This document shows positions 1 to 8,700 of a DNA stretch of 14,569 nucleotides, in pieces. Source of the DNA: Oscillospiraceae bacterium (GTDB taxonomy: Bacteria > Bacillota > Clostridia > Oscillospirales > Acutalibacteraceae). How positions within the stretch are numbered: the first letter of the stretch is position 1; the number at the start of each line of letters is the position of its first letter. The notes below the pieces were generated by a model. That model ran no database searches and was not told the origin of the DNA. It was given only the letters and a program-made list of their open reading frames with translations. Location: assembly GCA_028706415.1 (NCBI GenBank), contig JAQWBK010000035.1, positions 1 through 14,569 of the forward strand. Direction: 5' to 3'. A program made the translations under genes and the position numbers.

Positions 1-405
1 TTATCGCAGGGCTATGAATCCGAGCAAGCGCAACTGGAAACACAGACCGATAAATTAAAAGCGGAGCTGGCGCAGTTTGAAGCGGACACCTTCCGCGCCG
101 ACAAGTTTGTGGAATTGGCGAAACGGTACACCGATTTTTCGGAGCTGACTCCCGCTATGCTTTATGAATTTGTGGAAAAGGTCATCGTCCACGAGGGCGA
201 TAAATCCAGCGGCAGCCGTGTTCAGCGGGTAGATATTTATCTCAACTATATCGGGCAGTTTGATGTTCCGGGGGAATCGGAATCGATTATCGAAGAAGAC
301 CCTAAAAAAGAAAAAGAGCGCGCATATCAGCGTGAATACAAACGCAGAAAGCGAGCCGAGAAAAAAGCCGCAGAGATAGCGGCACAGGAACGAAAAACGG
401 CGTAA
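1..405 (+). CDS. Large serine recombinase, C-terminal part (DUF4368-type tail); 5' end outside window
   Basis: The frame is open from base 1 and ends at TAA 403-405, leaving 134 residues of the C-terminus. A heptad-rich helix (ESEQAQLETQTDKLKAELAQ) is followed by a segment typical of the DUF4368 tail of transposon recombinases: AKRYTDFSELTPAMLYEFVEK, then a VIVHEG strand, a VQRVDIYLNYIGQF strand, and a highly charged Lys/Arg/Glu end. In the TnpX/TndX-like family this tail follows the resolvase and recombinase domains, and the enzyme excises and integrates the mobile element through a catalytic serine. The catalytic N-terminal domain is not in the window, so activity cannot be judged. A strong terminator lies 21 nt downstream. 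The family call is from the characteristic tail and the mobilization genes that follow. Confidence 0.88.
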   Translation, partial: LSQGYESEQAQLETQTDKLKAELAQFEADTFRADKFVELAKRYTDFSELTPAMLYEFVEKVIVHEGDKSSGSRVQRVDIYLNYIGQFDVPGESESIIEEDPKKEKERAYQREYKRRKRAEKKAAEIAAQERKTA

Positions 406-426
406 GCCAATATATCAATCAGACAC

Positions 427-461
427 AAGGCGGTTACGGTTTTTATCGTAGCCGCCTTTTT
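427..461 (+). terminator. Rho-independent terminator after the recombinase gene
   Basis: A 12-bp stem (AAGGCGGTTACG, 427-438, with CGTAGCCGCCTT, 447-458, one T-G pair) encloses an 8-nt loop and runs straight into a T tract at 457-461. It separates recombinase transcription from the mobilization genes. Confidence 0.88.
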
Positions 462-495
462 GCGTCCAAATTTATTACGATTGGAGAGTTTATTT

Positions 496-885
496 ATGGC
501 ATCTACAAAAACCACCACCGAAAGAATCGACACCCTGCAAGAAAAAATATCCCAGCTTGAAAACGAGAAAAAGCGGCTTCTTAATTTACAAAAGCAAGCC
601 GACCGCAAAGCTCGGACAAAGCGGTTGATTGAGCGCGGGGCAATTTTGGAAAGCCTTATTTCGGGTGCGGACACTTTCACCAACGACCAAATTAAAGCTT
701 TTCTTGAAAAGACCATCGCAACCGAACACGCCCGAAAAATTCTTGACGGATTGGTTGTACAGGGCAAGGAGGCGGCGGATGAAAAATCACAATGGAGGGT
801 AAACAGCGGTACAACGGCTGTAGCCGAAAAAGTGGCGGTCACGGAGCAAGATGGTGAGCAGCGTTCTATTCCCTTAGTTTACTAA
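496..885 (+). CDS. DUF3847 family small protein, putative relaxosome accessory (MobC-like role)
   Basis: The protein has 129 residues. ATG 496 is chosen over an upstream in-frame TTG (460) because the TTG lies in the terminator T tract, while TTGGAG (481-486) sits 9 nt before the ATG. The N-terminal half is a strong coiled coil (ERIDTLQEKISQLENEKKRL) followed by a basic KQADRKARTKRLIERGAILE segment, the hallmark of the DUF3847 family found next to MobA/MobL relaxases in clostridial mobile elements. The C-terminal 40 residues are low-complexity and poorly structured. Position immediately upstream of the predicted oriT and relaxase suggests it helps the relaxase bind or open oriT; this role is inferred from context, not shown for the family. 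The stop codon lies inside the palindrome that flanks the nick site, so the end of the gene overlaps the transfer origin. Confidence 0.82.
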   Translation: MASTKTTTERIDTLQEKISQLENEKKRLLNLQKQADRKARTKRLIERGAILESLISGADTFTNDQIKAFLEKTIATEHARKILDGLVVQGKEAADEKSQWRVNSGTTAVAEKVAVTEQDGEQRSIPLVY

Positions 886-888
886 GGG
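871..888. repeat. Perfect palindrome abutting the predicted nick site
   Basis: CCCTTAGT (871-878) and ACTAAGGG (881-888) form 8-bp arms around TT. One arm begins exactly at the predicted nick and the palindrome contains the stop codon of the DUF3847 gene. It lacks a T tract, so it is not a standard terminator; it may be a binding site or a hairpin on the leading end of the transferred strand. Confidence 0.75.
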
Positions 889-914
889 CGCACTTATACA
901 CCGCTTCGCGGTGT
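883..914 (-). other. Predicted origin of transfer (oriT), RSF1010/MobQ type, nick on the - strand
   Basis: Read on the - strand, a perfect 7-bp inverted repeat (ACACCGC / GCGGTGT with a 3-nt loop, 898-914) is followed after one base by TAAGTGCGCCCTTA (883-896). This is the architecture of the RSF1010/R1162 oriT: a hairpin, then a TAA(A/G)TGCG|CCCT core cut by the MobQ relaxase about 8 nt past the hairpin. By analogy the nick would fall between G (889) and C (888). The relaxase would attach to the 5' end at 888, so DUF3847 and the recombinase would enter the recipient first and the relaxase gene last. A MobA/MobL gene, the matching relaxase class, begins 230 nt away. The site is called from motif and context only. 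Confidence 0.8.
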
Positions 915-934
915 GTGCGGTCGGACGCCCGACT

Positions 935-996
935 GGCGCTCCTGCGGAGAGCCTTTGCGCCGTTCGTCGCAAACAGGGGGCGTGCGCCGCCCCCTG
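935..996. repeat. Two further inverted repeats in the oriT-relaxase interval
   Basis: GGCGCTCC / GGAGAGCC (935-942 and 946-953, one mismatch, 3-nt loop) and a perfect 9-bp pair CAGGGGGCG / CGCCCCCTG (974-982 and 988-996, 5-nt loop). Both lie in the GC-rich leader of the relaxase gene. They could belong to the transfer origin or fold in the relaxase mRNA leader; neither has a T tract. Confidence 0.7.
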
Positions 997-1145
997 CGGA
1001 AGTGTTGCAAAATTGACTGACCGCCATTTTCACAACGATTCCTACCCCCACGCCAAAACGAACGCGACGGCAATCAGTATCCCGCAGTGCGGATACCGGT
1101 TGCCGCTTTTTCATTTTCAGAGAACGACGAAAGGAGTGCTGCCGA

Positions 1146-2321
1146 ATGGCAATATATCATTGCAGCATCAAAATAATCTCGCGCGGTAAAGGGAAATCCG
1201 CCGTTGCTGCAGCCGCTTATCGGAGCGGAGAAAAAATCACAAACGATTATGACGGAATCACCCATGACTACACCAGAAAAAGCGGTGTTGTTCATACTGA
1301 AATACTGTTGCTGGATAATGCGCCTGCTGAATATGTAAACTGCCAGAGCGGCTCGCTCCGTGCCGTTTTATGGAATGCGGTTGAAAAAATAGAAAAAGCA
1401 AAAAACTCACAGCTTGCTCGTGAAATTGAACTTGCCCTGCCTGCTGAACTAACAATGGAGCAAAATATTTCCCTTGCCCGTGATTATGTGAGAACGCATT
1501 TTGTTTCGGCAGGAATGTGTGCCGATATTTGTATTCACGATACCAGCAGCGGTAATCCTCACGCGCATATTCTTTTAACCATGCGCCCATTTGAACAGTG
1601 CGGGACATGGGGCGCGAAATCGAGAAAGGAGTATGTTTTAGATGAAAACGGAGAACGTATTAAATTAAAAAGCGGCGAATTTAAGTCCTATAAAGTCAAC
1701 ACAGTTGACTGGAACGAACCCACAAAAGCGGAGCAATGGCGGGCGGCATGGGAAATCGCCGCCAATGCCGCTTTGGAAAAGTACAGTCACGAATCCCGTA
1801 TCGACCACCGCTCATATGAACGGCAAAACATTGAACAAATCCCAACCGTTCACATGGGTGTCGCCGCCACGCAGATGGAACGCAAAGGTATTGTCACCGA
1901 GCGTGGAAATATGAATCGGGAAATTTCCCGCATAAATCAAATTCTGTTTGCAATTAAAGCGAAGTTGAAACAGTTTAAGGGCTGGTTGAAGGCGGCGGTT
2001 GCTCCCGCCGTTAATACCACAAAAGCAGAAAAGCCGTCCATCATGACGCAGCTTGATAAATACAAAAAAGCGGTTGCGGAAACGAAAAACCCGGAGCCAC
2101 CCCCGCTTGCCGATTTATATGCGCGTTTTGAAGCCGCCCATAAAAATTTGAAGCGGGTTGATGTGCGCTTGAAATCCGCAAACGGGGCTGAAGAATATAA
2201 CGGAATTTTACCCGAAAGGCACAAGGCGTATGCCGCATATTCGGCTTTAAAAGCGGAGGTTAAAAAGGCGGAGAAAAATCTTCCGCAGAAAAAACCAAGG
2301 TCAAGAGATATGGAGCGGTGA
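1146..2321 (+). CDS. MobA/MobL family relaxase (MobQ class)
   Basis: The protein has 391 residues; AAGGAG (1131-1136) lies 9 nt before ATG 1146. It is the DNA strand transferase that nicks oriT and pilots the strand in conjugation. The N-terminal relaxase domain (about 1-225) shows the family's three motifs: the catalytic tyrosine segment SAVAAAAYRSGEK (Tyr25), the REIELALP strand (92-99), and the metal-binding HDTSSGNPHAHILLTMR block (His131, His139, His141). A DHRSYERQNIEQIP segment (220-233) and the VHMGVAA stretch after it are also typical. The C-terminal third is helical and Lys/Glu-rich and lacks any obvious primase or helicase domain, so this is a short mobilization-type relaxase that probably relies on a type IV secretion system in trans. 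All expected catalytic residues are present, so the gene appears intact. Confidence 0.93.
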   Translation: MAIYHCSIKIISRGKGKSAVAAAAYRSGEKITNDYDGITHDYTRKSGVVHTEILLLDNAPAEYVNCQSGSLRAVLWNAVEKIEKAKNSQLAREIELALPAELTMEQNISLARDYVRTHFVSAGMCADICIHDTSSGNPHAHILLTMRPFEQCGTWGAKSRKEYVLDENGERIKLKSGEFKSYKVNTVDWNEPTKAEQWRAAWEIAANAALEKYSHESRIDHRSYERQNIEQIPTVHMGVAATQMERKGIVTERGNMNREISRINQILFAIKAKLKQFKGWLKAAVAPAVNTTKAEKPSIMTQLDKYKKAVAETKNPEPPPLADLYARFEAAHKNLKRVDVRLKSANGAEEYNGILPERHKAYAAYSALKAEVKKAEKNLPQKKPRSRDMER

Positions 2322-2554
2322 TTTTAATAATTGCCGCCTATGGGGCAGAAAGCAAAAACTTGGCGTTTTTTAAATTTTTATTCTTTTTCGCCATTTAATA
2401 CTAATCACAAATTGAAGATGCCGTTTTGCGGCACCCGGCTCGTTTCATTAGTTATTTTGCATATAGCAGACATTTTGAAATCCGTCAAAAGATTGGCGTT
2501 GAACGGTAGCGTGAACACGCTCTAATTGCTTCTTTGTTTTTCTCTTAATCACCC

Positions 2555-2597
2555 TTTTAAAAAGGTAACAAGCGGCTGGAAATTCCAACCGCTTGTT
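2555..2597 (-). terminator. Terminator for the - strand surface-protein operon
   Basis: AACAAGCGGCTGGAA (2567-2581) pairs with TTCCAACCGCTTGTT (2583-2597). The one imperfect position is a G-U pair only in the - strand transcript, and on that strand the stem is followed by ACCTTTTT (2560-2566). It lies about 170 nt beyond the stop of the giant gene and could also slow + strand transcription from the relaxase gene. Confidence 0.72.
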
Positions 2598-2617
2598 CAA
2601 GATTTTAAGGCAGCGAT

Positions 2618-2752
2618 TTAATTGATTAGATTAATGTCTAACAATAGGGGATTATCACGCTTGAACACACCTGCTCTCCTTTTGCTCCGCTTGAAGTAGC
2701 TATCAAATAAGTTTTTACAAACCTCTGTGCGAACGCCCCAAAGGCGGTTCCA
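2618..2752 (-). pseudogene. Possible C-terminal gene remnant (44 codons, no start)
   Basis: Between TAA 2753-2755 and TAA 2618-2620 on the - strand runs an open stretch reading NRLWGVRTEVCKNLFD, then SYFKRSKRRAGVFKRDNPLL, ending LDINLIN. The composition (W, C, aromatic and basic residues in a natural mix) looks more like real protein than chance. There is no ATG; a GTG at codon 29 (2666-2668) is preceded by AAAGGAG 7 nt upstream, which would give a 16-residue peptide. I do not recognise the family. Either it is the tail of a gene whose 5' part was lost when the giant gene was joined here, or it is spurious. Confidence 0.3.
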
Positions 2753-2766
2753 TTAATGTTATGAAT

Positions 2767-5700
2767 CTATTTTACTGCCTTTCTTTTTTTGCTTTTGATG
2801 TTCAATGCAATAGCCATTCCTCCCGACACAAAGAGCAGTGCGAACCATAAATACATATTGCTGTTATCCCCGGTTTTAGGAGCTTTATCATCTTGCTTTT
2901 TCTCTTCAATAGTAAATTCAGCGGAAGCCGTTCCACTTGTTGAGACGATACCGATTGTATATGTTCCCGCCGAAAGGGTTTCGAGGTATTCCTCTTTTAG
3001 CTCTATAACAATGCTTCCATCGGAGAGATTGTAATGACTCGGATGAAGGACATCGCCATCCACCGTGACATGTATAAAATCTTCAAAGGCAGCATTTGAG
3101 CGAAAGATGAGGGTGCCGCCGTCTCCCAACCGATAGGAACGGCCTTCTCCTTTGGTCATACTCGGGGGTAGTTTTTCAATAGGTTCGGTTTTGGTTACAC
3201 CACAGAACGTGCAAGTATAGGTTATTAAACCTTCTTTTTCTGCTGTCGGCTCCACCGTCACCACACCACTATCCCATGTATGTCCATCATTAACCGTTAT
3301 CGTAACCGATGTGCTGTTTCCGGATTTATCGGTTGCGATGATGGTTTGTTCCCCTGCGGCGGGATTTACGGTTACCTGTCCATTGTTTAGACTTACTTCC
3401 TCCCCATTTAATGTAACCGTATGCAAGTTGTCATCGGACACGGTCACAGTAACGGCTTCACAGTAGACTGCACCGTCCGTTACGCCGCTGATTTGGGGAA
3501 TGATGTTGTCAAGAACAATGCCGTCTGTGTTTATGATCGTGCTATTGCCTGTTTTGTCGGTGATTTTTACATAAACCACATGATTGTTATTGGGGTCAAT
3601 ATTGAAAGAATCGCTGAACTCCGCCCAATCTGCGATGTTTTCAGCTTCTGTTTCAGACAGCGCTCTGTCGGACAGAGAATAATATATCTTATCTACACCG
3701 CTTTCGGCATCACTTGCACTGACTGAAACGGTTTGTGTTTCTTTAAAGAAAAGACCAAATGTAACGGTATTAAGGAAACTGTTCCAATTGTGCGTGTCTA
3801 TGGAAATGTTCCCCGCCGGCGAAGTTGTGTCAATAAGTTTGGGAATAGCAACTAACTTCGTTTCTCCGCAAACCCGGCAGGCGCATTCCTGCTCTCCGTC
3901 TTCAAAGTATGTTGCCGGCTTTGTAATTTGCCCCGGTGTCCAAGTATGCCCGTCATTCACCGTAATAGTAACAGTCGTTGTATTGCCCGCCTTATCGGTC
4001 AAAACAATGGTTGAAATACCATCAAAAGGCTGAACGGTGAATGTGTTGTTCACGATTTCAACCGATTGCCCGTTGACCTCTACCGTATCGATGTTTTCAT
4101 CCGCTGCGATAAATTCAGTAGCCTCACAGAATGTCTTTCCGTTTATATCACCCGTCAATATCGGGGCCGTATTGTCTATGGTGACATTCATGTTAACACC
4201 TTTTTCAACCGAAACGGAAGCGACGGTGTTTACTGCTTCAAGCAATTCAATGCAAATCTCCGTTGCCTTATCTTCCGCACCATCCCTCACAAGAAACCGA
4301 AGGGTGATAAGGGTGCCGGCGGGAACGACCGTATCCAGTGTAGTTCTTGTTGTTAAAAATCTAAAAGTCCCTGTGGTTAAATCCCTTTGCAATGTGAACT
4401 GTTCCTCACTGAAAATACTGCCGGTTGCAACTTCGGTCAACTCCAGAACGCTGATATCAAAACTAACACCGGCCAAAACACCCCAGATTGGCGTATCTGT
4501 GCTAACAGTCAGGGGAACCTCAAACTCCTTCCCGCGGTTTAGAACCACGTCATCCGCGTCGATAAGCAAATTTACTGCACCGGTTCCGGATCTTAACATT
4601 AATGACATTGGCATTGCAAAAGATGTTTGCTGTGTGCCGGTATTGGCTCCTTGATAAGCCTGCGCAGGGATATTGGTTGACAAAAGGACGGTTTCTATTT
4701 TATTTCTGTCGACATTGTTTATGTTATTGACCGTGTTTCTCGGATATTCAAGACTTATCGTATATTTGGGCGCTTCTCCTCCGAACAGTTTTAAATATTC
4801 TGCCAAACCTTTATTATCAATCTCAAAGGATGTCATTCCGGTTAAGATGATAAAGCTGTCATATGCCGGATTTCCAGAAGTCACTGAAAATATTGGCGAA
4901 CCGACATAATCCATGGGGTTATAGTTATTCATAAACTGGTCTGTAATAGTGCAGTCATGGGAATAACTGTAGTTGGTTGTCTGTGCCAAATCAATGTTGC
5001 CGATATTATCCGACAAAGGCACTTTGGTGGTGATATTCCTCCGCAGGAAGTTTTCATCATATTTCTCAAGGGTCACATTTTCGCCAACCTCATTGCCGGA
5101 TATATAATTATTAACCCAGCCCGACCATTTCGTGCCGTCCCCATAAATTCTAAGATACGATGTGAAAGACCAAGCCGGCCTAACGCCTTTATTGCTGCCT
5201 TTAAATATCCATCCCCCGGTAATGCCCCAAGGTACAAGCCCGCCTCCGAGTTCATAAGTATGATCGTCACCGGCTTCAAAATCATTGCCGCCATGATCCA
5301 AGATGGTTGAATGAGATTTTGTTTTAAGGCCTGATGGCGTTCTCACATACAAACCGCCTGTTATTTGGGCATCGGTTCCGTCTGTGGTAACAATACGTAT
5401 CTGTGCGCTGTAAGGACCGCTCTGGTAGCCTGTAACTGTAATGCTATTAGCGTTAGAAGTTGCCGCGAGGTAATTGTTCCCCTCTGCTACAGACACATAA
5501 GCGATGTAGGTGCCGGCGGGCAAATCGGTGAAAAACCCTGTTGTGTTGGTGTATGTCCTGCTTGCGTCAGATTTAAGCAGGATGTAAGATATCTCACCGT
5601 CACCCAAAATGCCGGTGGGACGGCCTATCGCAACAGAACCGCCACGGGCGTATACGGCCGGCGCAGCAAGGTTTCCGCCGCCTGTGACCATAGGTATTCT

Positions 5701-8700
5701 TTTGATAATGACCGCTCCGCTGACCACTTTTTCTCCCATGTCAAGGTAATTGCCATCAGACGGCCTTGTGAACTTAACATCGTATCCGCCTGCGTTGAAC
5801 GGCTTTGATGATGTCCAAGTATCCGCACCTTGTTGCTTGTATTCAACAACTATCGAAGATTTTAAACTCTCGTATCCGCTTGCCATGGAAAAGCTGACGG
5901 CTTGCACCTGCTTGTTGTAGTCCGATGTTTGATTTGCATTGCAAATAATCCAATCCGGGTTAAAAGTCTTTTTAAGTTCCCAATGACCTTCAAAGGTTTG
6001 ATCTGATGCTTTTTGGTATAACACGCCGGGTTGCATTTTGATGCCGTCTCCATCATACCAACCTAAAAACTTAAACATATCATTGGTAGGCGAGGGCGGA
6101 AACTGGTAAATTGGTTGGTCATACACCTGAGCCTGTGTGGTAACTTCGCCATAATCGCCCGGATCAAAGGTGAGTGTATATGTATTTGCAGTCCATGTTG
6201 CAAAGAGCGGAAGATTATGTGCGGGCATCAACTTCCCATCAAAGCTAAACGGTGTATGGTCAACAGCGTAATACCAACCGGCAAAGGTATATCCTGTACG
6301 CGTTGGTTCCACCGGGAACAGCACAGAGCCTTTCATATATTCATGAGTCTTTATGGGGTCTCCGCCCTTTGTATCAAAGATAACATAGTATACCGGGGCC
6401 GGCTCTGCCAACTTACAAGTAACGACATAATTGATGGAATGTTCCGTTCGTTCAATAACGGGGGATATATCTGCAATTATGGCACCCTCTCCGGCCTTTT
6501 CTCTTACATACGCGTTTAAATCACCTAAATTAGGGATGGTTCTTGATTTAAACGTAATCGTTACCGGGTCTACACCAACGACACCGACAAAGGTACAGGT
6601 GGCAGTTTTGGCATTGTCAATATAGTTTGCTGTAAACTCCGGATTGGTACCATATTTTGCGATAAACTCTAAATTCACTATGCTGCTCATATCAAACATA
6701 TTGCCGTCTTTATCAAGCAAATTGCTGAAAGATGTGTATTCGCTTGCAGCGCTGTTATCTTTACCTGTTTGTTTTAATTCATCAAAATTAAATGATTTTC
6801 CATATTGTGTTTTCAGGGTAAGGTCGGTGACGCTTCCGTCGGCATGATGAACATCTTTAACAGTAATGTTGTATGTTTTAGGTGAGATATCGAATAAAAA
6901 CACCCGGTCAGAGGTTATACTTAGCCCTGTTGATTGGTCATTGTATCCGATAACCTCTCCATATCTTAAATTCTTGCCGTTATCATCATACAATGGATAA
7001 AGAATCCTCTCAAGAATCTCTTGCTCTGTCGGCAAATCAAAGACATCAAGCCGAGAGTAGCGGTCGTTCCATACCGTTTGATAGCCCTCCTCAAGGTTGC
7101 CCACAGCGACACTCACATTAAATTTCTCGCTCCGTTCGGTTGTGGTCATATTTGTCCAAATAACAGGCACGGTAATGTCCGTATCAAACTTACTGAACGC
7201 CAGTTTATCCACCTTCCAAACAATACGCATTTCTGCTTGTATGTATCTGACACCGGTAGACGGAACATGAACATTAATCACCCCCTTATTGTTTATAGAA
7301 AAGCGGGAGTCATTAAATGTAACATGATAATTGTCGAAAGAATAGGTTTTCTGTGTTTTTTGCCCTGTCACCAAATCAATTGTCTGCATACCTCGATAAA
7401 CCTGTGGCAGGGACATGGTGATGCCGGTGGAACTATCGGCGTCTTCATCATCTATGTACAAAATATCCTTTTTGTCGGGGTGGAAGGAAAAATCATATAC
7501 GTTTTGCCGTGTCCCTACTGTAAGCAGCGGAAATTCCCCATCAAACAAAGTGGGTTCATACACAAACTTATCATCAAAGGCTTGCGCCTTGAAGTTCACA
7601 GTGATGTATAATCCGAAGTCAATATATAAAGCGCCTAACATCTCCTCCGATACATTCCAACTCTGGGTGTTTGCCGGTCTGAGCTTTTGATAAATATAGA
7701 CGAAATAACCATATAGCTTTACATAAGGACCAAACTCAACATTGGCACCGACACTGGCAATCTTTGTGCTGATGATACCAACGGCAAGTTCGGCTTTAAT
7801 ACCGACCTTAAGTCCTAAGGTACCCATGACATAGAATTGAAAGCCAAATCTTTCATCGAGCAAATCAATCTCGCTGGAGCCTGCCTCTTTTTCAAAAACA
7901 TGAATCCAGAAAGTATAGCGTTTACCGACCTCGTATTCTATATCGGCGCCAAGGGCGATATTAACATGCGCGCGGACAATAAAATTAAGGCTTATTTTTA
8001 TAGCAATGATTTTAATATGAAATTCTTTTTCAAAAAGCTCCTTATTGAAAACCTCTACCCATTGGCTCTCCTGATTAATCATCTCTGTGTAGCGGTTCAT
8101 AAGCTGTTCTAATCCAACTTTTGCCTCAGGCTTGGTTTTGGCGCTGAAAACTTCATTAAAGGAAGAGCTGATGTCTTTTGCTCCCAGAGCCGCTTCCAGT
8201 TGATCGACGGAGTATTCCACCCCGCCTACTTCCACCTTGGGCAACTGGTTTTTAAGGGCTTTTATCTTGTCAAGAATGCCTTCTTCATCCGGTTCCCCGG
8301 TTTTCATCAGTACATCCAACTTGTTTGCAAGCTTATCAATCTGTCTTATCATATCCCTTGTCTTAGGACTTGCCTTGGAACCAATATAATTATCGGAAAG
8401 TGCCTCCCATTTTTGTTTTTCTGTTTCACCGACAGTATAAATTTTTGCGCCAACCGAAACAGAGGTGTAGTTTTGTATATCTACCGAAACGGTAACATCC
8501 AATTCCTCAAGAATTATTCCATCCCATTTATCATCGACATCCACTTTAAAGCCAACCGCTATTTCCTCCTCGAAAGCAGCGGACAGTTCAATTTTAAGGG
8601 AGCTTTTTGTAGTAGGGGTAACCATCGTATCAATTGAAAGTGTAAGACATACTTCCAATTTAATTCCTATGCCTCCATTGAAACGCTTGGCATATATAAA

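Larger units (their letters stand above)
2322..2766. other. Intergenic region between relaxase gene and giant surface-protein gene
   Basis: The 445 bp between convergent genes are AT-rich. They contain small hairpins (TGCCG/CGGCA at 2419-2433; AGCGTG AA CACGCT at 2508-2521), a strong terminator hairpin at 2567-2597, and a 44-codon open stretch on the - strand that looks like a gene remnant. No intact gene is supported. This is a plausible place for a junction between mobilization module and cargo. Confidence 0.6.

Noticed and set aside
460..495. 12-residue N-terminal extension of the DUF3847 protein from a TTG
   Set aside because: The TTG is within the T tract of the preceding terminator; the ATG at 496 has a proper ribosome binding site.
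2091..2423. CxxC linkers of the giant protein (residues 2185-2201 and 2407-2423) as zinc fingers or redox sites
   Set aside because: The GHTW...CxxCGxTK linker recurs in many Firmicute surface proteins between Ig-like modules; nothing here supports a specific catalytic role. Positions given are protein residues.
2331..2525. 64-codon + strand frame after the relaxase gene
   Set aside because: It starts with TTG, has no ribosome binding site, overlaps small hairpins and shows no recognisable domain; treated as non-coding, although a conserved 3' flank is possible.
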